From: Candidatus Peregrinibacteria bacterium
Lineage (GTDB): Bacteria > Patescibacteriota > Gracilibacteria > UBA1369
Direction: 5' to 3'
Length of the DNA stretch: 18,401 nt
Assembly (NCBI GenBank): GCA_014729615.1
Contig: WJJQ01000077.1
Span: 1 to 18,401, forward strand
The notes below the pieces were generated by a model. The model did no database searches. It saw only the letters and a program-made list of their open reading frames with translations, and was not told where the DNA came from. Made by a program: the position numbers and the translations under genes. The number at the start of each line of letters is the position of its first letter. Position 1 is the stretch's first letter. Shown here piece after piece: positions 7,870 through 14,701 of this stretch.

Positions 7870-7898
7870 ATTTTATTGATGAAGTCCGATTAAATCAA
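7870..7898 (-). promoter_or_regulatory. Promoter of tRNA-Lys
   Basis: Minus-strand TTGATT (7893-7898) and TAAAAT (7870-7875) are separated by 17 bp. Transcription would start around 7863, about 12 nt before the mature 5' end. The -35 box overlaps the stop codon of the upstream membrane-protein gene. Confidence 0.5.
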
Positions 7899-8464
7899 GC
7901 TGTTTTTTTATTGAACCAGCTTAGGAAAACAATTGTGATTCCCGGAATCACAAACCAGAAATTTGCATAATCCACCAACAGCTTAACCAAGCGCGATTCC
8001 CCATACACTTCCTGCAGCGCCACATCGGCGGTCGATCCGTCAAAAATAAAGGAACTGCCTGTCACAAATACCATCATCGCGCTAATCATAAGTCCCGCGC
8101 TCATAATGCCAAGCGCCACCAATACACCGATCCGAATCCCCCACGACCTTTCATCTTCCGCGTCAAAATCATATAATCCGCGCACGGCAATAATGACTAT
8201 GAACACAATCAATACCAGTACTTTAAAATAAGCCACCGCCTGATCGCCCGTTTCCACGCCGAACAAGCTCATCATTTTTAAAAACGGCTCCGACGAAACC
8301 AAATATTGCCCGAAAATATTTCCCAGAGCGTCACTGCACAAGATCGCAATATACGAAGCGGAAATTATTTTTAAAGTCTTGTTGCGGCCAATTATAAAGC
8401 TATACGCAATTACGATTCCGAAAAAAGCCAGTATAAACAGATCCCAAGTAAGATTTAAATCCAT
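7895..8464 (-). CDS. Multi-pass membrane protein, CvpA-like
   Basis: A 189-aa protein with hydrophobic segments at about 6-25, 31-50, 79-95, 110-136 and 167-184. The opening WDLFILAFFGIVIAYSFIIG followed by a second helix resembles the start of CvpA/colicin-V-production family proteins, but no diagnostic motif confirms it. A short acidic cytoplasmic loop (DFDAEDERSWG) lies between segments three and four. The ATG at 8464 is chosen over a GTG one codon upstream. It ends in TGA, evidence that TGA is a stop here. It has its own strong promoter and is probably not cotranscribed with dnaJ. Confidence 0.6.
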   Translation of the reverse strand: MDLNLTWDLFILAFFGIVIAYSFIIGRNKTLKIISASYIAILCSDALGNIFGQYLVSSEPFLKMMSLFGVETGDQAVAYFKVLVLIVFIVIIAVRGLYDFDAEDERSWGIRIGVLVALGIMSAGLMISAMMVFVTGSSFIFDGSTADVALQEVYGESRLVKLLVDYANFWFVIPGITIVFLSWFNKKTA

Positions 8465-8486
8465 CACGATTCTTTAATTGGACAAC

Positions 8487-8515
8487 ATTATATCTTAGAC
8501 CCCGTTCTTTGACAA
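8487..8515 (-). promoter_or_regulatory. Strong sigma-70-like promoter of the CvpA-like gene
   Basis: Minus-strand TTGTCA (8510-8515) and a perfect TATAAT (8487-8492) have a 17-bp spacer. Transcription would start near 8480, about 16 nt before the ATG at 8464. This is one of the best consensus promoters in the window. Confidence 0.7.
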
Positions 8516-8565
8516 ACACTACTTTTTATAGCCGTGGAATCATTTAGCCGCCGTCATCCCCTCTC

Positions 8566-9726
8566 TTAAAATAATTTACTTAAAAAGCCATCTTTCCCTT
8601 TGGTGGGGATTTTGCTTTCTTTAGCCAATTGAATATACATATCTTTTTCTTTTCTCGACAATTTTGTCGGGATGTCTACTATTACCTTTACATAATGATC
8701 TCCCACACCGGTTCCGCGCAATTTTTCTATTCCCAATTCTTTCAGTTTAAAAATTTTGCCGCTTTGCGTTCCCGCCGGAATTTTCAAAGTAACCTTTTTA
8801 TGCAAGGTTTCAACATCAATATCGTCACCCAAAACCGCCTGCAATAAATGGATATGAGCATCGCTGTAAACATCGTAGCCTTTTCTTGTAAATTTTTTAC
8901 TGCCCGCAACGCGCACATGTACATATAAATCGCCGTTGGGCCCGCCGTATACACCGGCTTCGCCCTTTCCGCTTAGCCTTATGGTGGATTCATTATCAAC
9001 ACCGGCCGGGATTTTCACCTTAACTCTTTCAGTTTTTCTGATAACGGTGGATCCGTTACATACCGAACAAATCTTTTCGGGCCTTCGGCCCTCTCCCGCG
9101 CATACATCGCAAACTTTGGCCGTAGCCATTTGTCCGAATAAAGTTTGCCTTACCTGTCTTATTTCACCCGTGCCGCTACACGTTTCACAATGTACTGTTT
9201 TACTTCCGGGTTCCGCGCCGCTTCCGTGACAATTGTCGCAAGTTGCGGGCTTGGCTATGGAAAGCTCTTTTTGAGTTCCGAACGCGGCTTCTTCAAAAGT
9301 TAATTCCATCGCGAATTCAAGGTCGTTCCCCGGACGAGGCCCTTTTTTGCTCGATCTCCCGGCTCCGCCCCCGCCGCGCGCCGCGCCACCGAAAAAAGTT
9401 TCAAAAATATCCGCGAAACCCCCGGCTCCGCCCTGTTGAAAGTCAAATCCGCTAAAATCATAAGATCCGCCAAAGCCGCCCGCGCCATTACCGAACGGGT
9501 TCCCGGCTCCCCCTACCGACCCGAATTGGTCATACTGAGCTCTTTTTTGCTTATCCGACAAAACTTCATAGGCTTCATTCGCTTCTTTAAATTTTTTTTC
9601 CGCTTCTTTGTCGCCTTTATGCTTGTCGGGATGATATTGTTGCGCCATTTTTCTGTAGGCTTTCTTTATGTCCTGCTCAGACGCGTCTTTTGAAATTCCC
9701 AATATTTCGTATAAATCTTTGGCCAT
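8566..9726 (-). CDS. dnaJ: Chaperone DnaJ (Hsp40, type I)
   Basis: A 386-aa type I J-domain co-chaperone that delivers unfolded substrates to DnaK and stimulates its ATPase. The J domain occupies about 3-68, with the invariant HPD at 32-34. A long Gly/Phe-rich linker covers about 69-133. The zinc-binding domain has four CxxC repeats (C163/166, C180/183, C206/209, C220/223), as in full-length DnaJ. The substrate-binding beta domains include KVKIPAGVDNESTIRL and TLKIPAGTQSGKIFKL. Neither dnaK nor grpE is adjacent here. Expression is probably under HrcA control through the CIRCE element overlapping its promoter. The ATG at 9726 gives the standard N-terminus. Confidence 0.97.
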   Translation of the reverse strand: MAKDLYEILGISKDASEQDIKKAYRKMAQQYHPDKHKGDKEAEKKFKEANEAYEVLSDKQKRAQYDQFGSVGGAGNPFGNGAGGFGGSYDFSGFDFQQGGAGGFADIFETFFGGAARGGGGAGRSSKKGPRPGNDLEFAMELTFEEAAFGTQKELSIAKPATCDNCHGSGAEPGSKTVHCETCSGTGEIRQVRQTLFGQMATAKVCDVCAGEGRRPEKICSVCNGSTVIRKTERVKVKIPAGVDNESTIRLSGKGEAGVYGGPNGDLYVHVRVAGSKKFTRKGYDVYSDAHIHLLQAVLGDDIDVETLHKKVTLKIPAGTQSGKIFKLKELGIEKLRGTGVGDHYVKVIVDIPTKLSRKEKDMYIQLAKESKIPTKGKDGFLSKLF

Positions 9727-9730
9727 TTAA

Positions 9731-9750
9731 TGCTAAATAATGCTAAATGA
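9731..9750. repeat. Tandem 10-bp repeat in the dnaJ leader
   Basis: TGCTAAATAA (9731-9740) is followed directly by TGCTAAATGA (9741-9750), nine of ten positions identical. It lies in the untranslated leader just before the dnaJ ATG. The TGCTAA core equals the end of a CIRCE half-site, so these may be accessory HrcA contacts one helical turn apart, or simply a chance short duplication. Confidence 0.5.
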
Positions 9751-9767
9751 ATATACTCGTGATTCGC

Positions 9768-9796
9768 ATTATAGCGAAGGATTTTTAGTTTAGCAA
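9768..9796 (-). promoter_or_regulatory. dnaJ promoter
   Basis: Minus-strand TTGCTA (9791-9796) and a perfect TATAAT (9768-9773) are separated by 17 bp. The -35 box lies inside the CIRCE element, so a bound HrcA repressor would block RNA polymerase. The predicted transcript starts around 9761, giving a leader of about 35 nt. Confidence 0.75.
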
Positions 9797-9816
9797 TCCT
9801 TATGAATGAGTGCTAA
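9790..9816. promoter_or_regulatory. CIRCE element (HrcA operator)
   Basis: On the minus strand the site reads TTAGCACTC, 9-nt spacer, GATTGCTAA, against the consensus TTAGCACTC-N9-GAGTGCTAA. Seventeen of 18 arm positions match and the spacer length is exact. It overlaps the dnaJ -35 box, the usual position for HrcA repression that is relieved on heat or protein-folding stress. hrcA itself is not in this window. Confidence 0.9.
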
Positions 9817-9845
9817 CTTTTTTTTGGGAGAGGGGATTCGTAGCG

Positions 9846-9884
9846 CTAGCACAATTTATATAAAAATTATATAAACCGTGCTAG
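9846..9884. repeat. Large inverted repeat upstream of dnaJ
   Basis: Two 18-nt arms (9846-9863 and 9867-9884) surround a 3-nt AAA centre and match at 16 of 18 positions. The outer ends read CTAGCAC and GTGCTAG and the inner part is A/T only. The outer half-sites share TAGCAC/GTGCTA with CIRCE but are 25 bp apart instead of 13. No T-run follows on either strand, so an intrinsic terminator is unlikely. An operator or a DNA cruciform is more plausible. Confidence 0.7.
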
Positions 9885-9917
9885 TGACCCGCGAATAACC
9901 ACCATCTCATCCAAATA

Positions 9918-9946
9918 TTGAAAAAAGCTTAACGAACATATATATT
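9918..9946 (+). promoter_or_regulatory. Promoter of tRNA-Glu
   Basis: TTGAAA (9918-9923) and TATATT (9941-9946) are separated by 17 bp. Transcription would start near 9953, about 25 nt before the mature tRNA 5' end. Confidence 0.5.
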
Positions 9947-9977
9947 ACGCAGGCCAATTCAACGGGCGCATTTAAAG

Positions 9978-10053
9978 GGTCCCATCGTCTAGTGGCCCAG
10001 GACATCACCCTCTCACGGTGAAAACACGGGTTCGATTCCCGTTGGGACTGCCA
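9978..10053 (+). tRNA. tRNA-Glu (anticodon CTC)
   Basis: The 76-nt cloverleaf has acceptor stem GGTCCCA with TGGGACT (the first pair is a G-T wobble), a Glu-type D arm (GTCT...GGAC), a perfect anticodon stem TCACC/GGTGA around loop CTCTCAC (anticodon CTC), and T arm ACGGG-TTCGATT-CCCGT. The discriminator is G and CCA is encoded. It decodes GAG; a separate TTC isoacceptor for GAA must lie elsewhere. Confidence 0.95.
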
Positions 10054-10083
10054 AAAAACGCGAGCGTAAGCGAGCGTCAAAAG

Positions 10084-10105
10084 GCCCGCCGCGTTCGCGG
10101 CGGGC
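10084..10105 (+). terminator. GC-rich hairpin downstream of tRNA-Glu
   Basis: A perfect 10-bp inverted repeat (GCCCGCCGCG with CGCGGCGGGC, 2-nt centre) lies 30 nt past the tRNA. No T-run follows on the plus strand, so it is at best an atypical terminator or a processing/stability stem. On the minus strand CTTTT follows. Between tRNA and stem, CGAGCGT occurs twice (10061 and 10071). Confidence 0.4.
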
Positions 10106-10593
10106 ACATACAATCCTTAAATTAAAAAACATTTTAACAATTTGTCTTCTCAAATAGTGAAACAAATACCCTTTTTTATAGTTCTTACGGGTGCATGGAA
10201 TTGACGGCAAGTAAGCGATTTGGTAAAGTTTCGGTTGAATCCGAAACCCGGAAAGGGTTCGTGACAGCGTATATTATTGTTTATAACAAGAGCAAAACGG
10301 CGATCAAGAGAGACATTAACAAACATTCGAAACGTAATACTTTGTTCTTTGAAAACCAGAAATAGAAGCGCCGCACAGCGCGCTTCAGAAAACATACTAT
10401 ATATACATATATATAAGTTGGGCCTCGCGGCCTGACATCAAACATATATTAAATTTATAATTAAATTTAAGTGGACGTAAAACGCGTATATTTGCTTACA
10501 CAAACACGCGCAGTCCAACACTTAAAAGCAAAATTAATCTATATCAATATTTGCTTATAATTCTATTATTATTCCTTAACAAAACATTCCAAT
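10106..10593 (+). other. 488-bp non-coding region before the S-layer gene
   Basis: No convincing coding frame is seen on either strand. It contains small stem-loops: GTTTCGG/CCGAAAC (10228-10247); AACCC/GGGTT around GGAAA (about 10245-10259), sharing bases with the first so the two are mutually exclusive; and GAAGCGC/GCGCTTC (10365-10386). Then comes an alternating TATATA tract (10395-10415), a short GGCC-TCGC-GGCC stem near 10421, and an AT-rich promoter zone. It may hold a long structured leader or an unrecognised small RNA; I found no match to tmRNA, RNase P or SRP RNA signatures. Confidence 0.5.
10551..10561 (+). promoter_or_regulatory. Candidate proximal promoter of the S-layer gene
   Basis: A perfect -10 box TATAAT (10556-10561) lies about 33 nt before the ATG. 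A TG sits at 10552-10553, one base further away than in a canonical extended -10. The -35 region (about 10534-10539, TTAATC) is poor. An 11-nt sequence ATATTTGCTTA overlapping this box (10547-10557) also occurs at 10488-10498. Confidence 0.4.
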
Positions 10594-10620
10594 ATGGATA
10601 TTGTTAAAAGCCTAAGGAAT
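10571..10620 (+). promoter_or_regulatory. Potential RNA structure around the S-layer start codon
   Basis: TTAACAA (10576-10582) can pair with TTGTTAA (10601-10607), and the adjoining ATTCC (10571-10575) with GGAAT (10616-10620), placing the ATG (10594) in the loop. A competing short palindrome CAATAT-GG-ATATTG (10590-10603) contains the ATG itself. This could tune translation of a very abundant protein. No Shine-Dalgarno is present. Confidence 0.4.
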
Positions 10621-13600
10621 GTTCGGAAGACAGTGGCTAGCTTTAGTCTCGCTGCCTTGGTTGCAAGTTTCTTTGCGATCGGCGTGGCTCAAGCTCAGAC
10701 ATTTCCGGATGTTCAAGCTGAAGACTGGTTCTATGCACCAGTTGAAGACTTAGTTGCACTGGGAGTTGTAAACGGCTCTATGGACGCTTACCGCCCCGGT
10801 GACGACGTTAATCGTGCTGAAATGGCCAAATTGGTCGTTGAAGCATTTGAAATTCCTCTAGAAAACCCTGAAACAGCAACTTTCAAAGATGTTGCTGAGA
10901 ACGACTGGTTCTACCCTTATGTAGAAACAGCTGCTGCTAGTGGAATCGTTAGTGGTTACATGAACGATGCAGGTGAACTTACAGGTTATTATGGTGCTGG
11001 TGATTCTCTAACAAGAGAACAAGCTTCTAAAATGATCGTTCTTGGAGCTCCACTTACAATCAACACAAACTGCGGTCCTTCATTCGATGATGTTGGAATC
11101 AACAGATGGTCATATGAGTTTGTTGAAACTCTATATGTAAACTCTGTTATCGACGGATATACTGATGGTTCTTTCCAACCTGGAAACAACATCAATCGTG
11201 CTGAAATCGCCAAGATCGTTTCTAACGCTCTAAACCCTGTTCTTCGCCCATGTGGTGGATTCAGTGTTGACACGGTTTCTGCAATTGATGAAACAACAAT
11301 CGAAGTTTGCTACACACAAGACTACGACGAAGATTCGGCTATGATGGTTGAAAACTACATGGTTGCGGATCAAAACGGTACTGAATTGACTGTTTCAGCT
11401 GTTGAAGCTTCTGCTGACGACATGTGTGTTATTCTAACTACAGACGCTCAAGATCCTACAAAAGTTTATGACATCACCATTACAGATGTAATGGGTGCTG
11501 ATGGGAGTGAACTTCTAGGAACAACAGCTTCATTCGACGGTTATTCTGTCGGAGAAGTCGGAGGTCTTGAAGTGACTTTGGATGGTTCTTCTCCTGAAGA
11601 AGGAAACATTCCAAGAAATGGACAAGACATTGTAATGGCTGTATTTGGATTTGAAGCAGGTGACGAAGAAGATGTTAGAATCGAAGAATTGGTTCTATCA
11701 AGAGATGGTTTGGGTGATCCTGATGATTTTGAAAACGTAAGATTATACGTTAACGGAATCCAAAAAGGATCTGAAAAATCAGTTTCTGATTCAACAAATG
11801 AAGCTAGCTTCAATTTGAACAGCGACCCGATTGAAATTCCTGCAGGTTCACGCGTACTAGTTTCTGTACGTGCTGATATGACAGGTCAAGAAAATTCTGA
11901 AAATACTCTTTGTCTTTCTACGTCAGATGATGTTAAAGCTTATGGAGAATCAACAGATTCTGCCGTTTCAGTTTCTGGTGATTTCGAAATTTGCGGTAAT
12001 CATCAAACAACTACATCTGCCGAAGTTGGTAAACTAACCTACGAATTGGATGATTTTACAGGTGATATCAACATTGGAGAAACAAATGTATCACTTTCTA
12101 GATTAGATCTAGATGCAGATAATAAAGAAGACATAAAAGTACAAGAAATTACCTTCACTCAAGAAGGTAGTGCTGACTCTGATGCTTTCGCTAACATGAA
12201 ACTTTTCGTTTCAGGTTCAGAAATCATGGATGTCACTTCTCAATGGGATGGTGATGATCTATTGGTGTTTGATCTATCAGAAAATCCAATTGATATTGCA
12301 CAAGGTAATTCACGTGTAATTGAGTTGCGTGGTGATGTAGTTGGTGGTCTTGGCGATGATGTTCTTTTTGACATCGATGAAGACTGGCATATTCTAGCAA
12401 CTGGTAGCGGATTCGATTATGAATTCGGTGTTAATGTTGAAGAAGTTAATCCTGCACCGACAATTGCACAAAGAGAAATTATCGGAGGTAATCTAGCTTT
12501 TGCTACCTCAGGTAACAACCCAACAGTTGGGGATGTTGCAGCAGGTGCAGAAGACTTCGTATTCCTGGCGTTCAACCTTAATACTGGTGGCGACGGAATT
12601 GAAGTTGATGAGCTAAATATGACTCTAAACTGTGGTGCGCCTGGTGTTAGTACTGATATCGAAGACGTTAAAATTGTAAAATTGAACGACGCTGATGAAT
12701 TGGTAACCGTTTCAGAAGCTCAAGATCCGTCAGGCGCTTGTCCTGCTGATCTAGCGTTCAATGATAATTGGGAACAAGAAGCAGGCACTTTGCAAGAATA
12801 TTTTGTGACTGCAGATGTTTCTAACTCAGCAGTAGATACTGCAACATTCTCAATTGAATTTGATACAGCTACAATTAGTGCAGAGTATCTAAGTAATGGA
12901 GATAATGTTAATGCAGGAGATATTTCAGGTGGTGTATTGTCTGGAAAAACTCAGACAGTTGATGATCCTGAATTAAACGTTACACTAGCATCTGTACCAG
13001 GTGATCAAAACATCGTAGGTGGTCAAAATGATATTGAAGTTGCAGGTTGGAACTTTGAAGCATCATCTGCATCAGATATCAAAGTAACATCTGTAACAAT
13101 TGATTGTGCTTATAATGATGACTCTGGAGATGGTGATGTTTGCTCAGACGTATTTGCTGGTCTAGATCTATATCTAAAGGAAGGTTCTACATACACATTA
13201 TTAGATGGTAATGAAGATGTAACTGGTGGTAACGCAGTATTTAATAACGTTAATTTAGTTATTGAAGCTGGTCAATCATCTCGTGTTGTATTACGAGCTG
13301 ATACATCTAGTGCTGCAGACGCTACTACAACTTTAACGCCAGAATCTGCATCATTCAGCATCCAGGCTGCTGGAGATATAATCGCTGAAGATGAAGAATT
13401 CAATACTTTGGACGCTGCCCAAAAGAATCCAGCGCCACTTTCCTTCCCAACAGATTCAAGAACAGTTACATTCGTTGGTTCTGGAACACTTACAGTTGAA
13501 GTAGCAGGTGATACACCTACTGAACAAGCTGTACTTGCTGGAACTAGTGATTTAGAAGTTGCTAAATGGAAATTCACAGCTGATGAAAATGAAGATATTG

Positions 13601-14598
13601 AAATTCAAAAGCTAAGAATTACTAATATTGACTTCTTGGATGACACAAACTACTTAGGTGAAACTACAACTGTCGGTGAAGATTGTGATGGTACACCTAG
13701 TGGAGACGTTTATTTCTGTGATGATGAGGCTGTACAGGTATATCTTTATGTTGACGGTACTGAAGTAGGTAATGCCACATTTGTTGATGGTGTTGCTGAA
13801 TTTACAGGTCTAAATATTGATGTACCGGCTGATTCTTCTGTATTCCTTGAAGCTAGAGTAGACACATCTGATATTAGTTCTTCACTTGCAGAATCAAATC
13901 ATCAATTCACTCTAGCAATTGTTGACTTATTTGCTGGTGCTACACCTGATTTCGATACTAACATCGATATCAAGGCCGTTGGTGCCAACTCAGGTGAATT
14001 ACTAACTGATGCTGAAATTATTGCAGCTTCTACTGTTGGTTATACTGCAGGGGAACAATACGATACAACCGCAGACCTTATCGGACACAATATCCTATAT
14101 GAAACATTACCAACATTGACTAGAACTAATGATTCTCCAGAAGGTAATGGAAGTGGTTCTCCTGCAGATACACTACTTGAGTTTGAATATGGTGTAGTTG
14201 GTGATGGTGGTAAATCTGGTGCTTTGACACAACTAGGGTATACCCTAAACGGTTCATGTGCTGGATCAGTGGCAGGTACTACTGTTTCCTTAAGATTGGA
14301 TGGACAACCTGTTATCGTTGATGACAATGATAACGGAATTTTGGGTGACGTAGCTACAGAGTTTAAGATTGGTAGTGAAGTTTCTGTACAGGGTGGAACA
14401 TCTGAAACATATACACTATCAGCTGATTCTTCTGTATGTACAGTTGATCAAAAATTGGGTATAACAATCAGCTCATTCACTTATGATGATGATAGTGGTG
14501 TTGCAGGTGATGCACCTTACGCTGCTACAACAGCTGATTCTTATCGTAAGTTTACTGTAAATCCAATACCTCTATCTGGTGCTACATTAAACTACTAG
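10594..14598 (+). CDS. Giant S-layer protein with three SLH domains
   Basis: A 1334-aa exported surface-layer protein. A signal peptide ends near AQA-Q (residues 34/35). Three SLH domains follow at about 37-87, 96-151 and 162-213 (FPDV..WFYAPV, FKDV..WFYPYV, FDDV..WSYEFV, with NRAE/TREQ repeats); SLH domains anchor proteins to pyruvylated cell-wall glycans. Residues about 224-314 resemble a bacterial Ig-like domain. Then come about six related beta-rich modules starting near 325, 481, 634, 794, 966 and 1172, each opening like LxVxLxxxxP and containing DIxVxxLxI. The protein is very acidic. It has 14 cysteines in sequential pairs. Codon use (many CTA Leu codons) differs from neighbours, as expected for high expression. 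It is flanked by its own promoter region and a strong terminator, so it is monocistronic. It is probably the main S-layer subunit, though an SLH adhesin is possible. Confidence 0.9.
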   Translation: MDIVKSLRNVRKTVASFSLAALVASFFAIGVAQAQTFPDVQAEDWFYAPVEDLVALGVVNGSMDAYRPGDDVNRAEMAKLVVEAFEIPLENPETATFKDVAENDWFYPYVETAAASGIVSGYMNDAGELTGYYGAGDSLTREQASKMIVLGAPLTINTNCGPSFDDVGINRWSYEFVETLYVNSVIDGYTDGSFQPGNNINRAEIAKIVSNALNPVLRPCGGFSVDTVSAIDETTIEVCYTQDYDEDSAMMVENYMVADQNGTELTVSAVEASADDMCVILTTDAQDPTKVYDITITDVMGADGSELLGTTASFDGYSVGEVGGLEVTLDGSSPEEGNIPRNGQDIVMAVFGFEAGDEEDVRIEELVLSRDGLGDPDDFENVRLYVNGIQKGSEKSVSDSTNEASFNLNSDPIEIPAGSRVLVSVRADMTGQENSENTLCLSTSDDVKAYGESTDSAVSVSGDFEICGNHQTTTSAEVGKLTYELDDFTGDINIGETNVSLSRLDLDADNKEDIKVQEITFTQEGSADSDAFANMKLFVSGSEIMDVTSQWDGDDLLVFDLSENPIDIAQGNSRVIELRGDVVGGLGDDVLFDIDEDWHILATGSGFDYEFGVNVEEVNPAPTIAQREIIGGNLAFATSGNNPTVGDVAAGAEDFVFLAFNLNTGGDGIEVDELNMTLNCGAPGVSTDIEDVKIVKLNDADELVTVSEAQDPSGACPADLAFNDNWEQEAGTLQEYFVTADVSNSAVDTATFSIEFDTATISAEYLSNGDNVNAGDISGGVLSGKTQTVDDPELNVTLASVPGDQNIVGGQNDIEVAGWNFEASSASDIKVTSVTIDCAYNDDSGDGDVCSDVFAGLDLYLKEGSTYTLLDGNEDVTGGNAVFNNVNLVIEAGQSSRVVLRADTSSAADATTTLTPESASFSIQAAGDIIAEDEEFNTLDAAQKNPAPLSFPTDSRTVTFVGSGTLTVEVAGDTPTEQAVLAGTSDLEVAKWKFTADENEDIEIQKLRITNIDFLDDTNYLGETTTVGEDCDGTPSGDVYFCDDEAVQVYLYVDGTEVGNATFVDGVAEFTGLNIDVPADSSVFLEARVDTSDISSSLAESNHQFTLAIVDLFAGATPDFDTNIDIKAVGANSGELLTDAEIIAASTVGYTAGEQYDTTADLIGHNILYETLPTLTRTNDSPEGNGSGSPADTLLEFEYGVVGDGGKSGALTQLGYTLNGSCAGSVAGTTVSLRLDGQPVIVDDNDNGILGDVATEFKIGSEVSVQGGTSETYTLSADSSVCTVDQKLGITISSFTYDDDSGVAGDAPYAATTADSYRKFTVNPIPLSGATLNY

Positions 14599-14641
14599 TC
14601 TCAAGGCAGACTTTGTCTGTATGATACTATAATTAAAGAGG

Positions 14642-14670
14642 GGCCCCCGCTTTCGCGGGGGCCTTTTTTT
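14642..14670 (+). terminator. Strong intrinsic terminator of the S-layer gene
   Basis: A perfect 9-bp GC stem (GGCCCCCGC at 14642-14650, GCGGGGGCC at 14655-14663) with loop TTTC is followed by seven T (14664-14670). It lies 44 nt after the stop. A smaller stem CAGAC-TTT-GTCTG (14607-14619) precedes it. Confidence 0.95.
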
Positions 14671-14701
14671 GTGCCCGAAAAACATTTATACTTCCGCTTG
14701 T

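Noticed and set aside
8629..9693. Several plus-strand frames opposite dnaJ
   Set aside because: Shadows of the GC-rich, Gly-rich dnaJ coding sequence without any recognisable protein features.
8556..9837. Inverted 10-mer (ATCCCCTCTC at 8556, GAGAGGGGAT at 9828) flanking dnaJ
   Set aside because: Too short, no other mobile-element features, and dnaJ is a core gene; probably chance.
9907..10210. Two minus-strand frames across tRNA-Glu
   Set aside because: Their peptides (for example SQRESNPCFHRERV) are the familiar antisense translation of a tRNA gene, not proteins.
10150..10395. 81-codon minus-strand open frame upstream of the S-layer gene
   Set aside because: No recognisable domain, atypical composition, and it coincides with stem-loop-rich non-coding sequence; more likely chance.
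14628..14633. TATAAT after the S-layer stop
   Set aside because: No -35 match at proper spacing, and any transcript would run straight into the terminator at 14642.
14669..14701. Upstream TTG start for the Wzm-like permease
   Set aside because: The TTG lies in the T-run of the preceding terminator; the ATG at 14702 gives the normal N-terminus.
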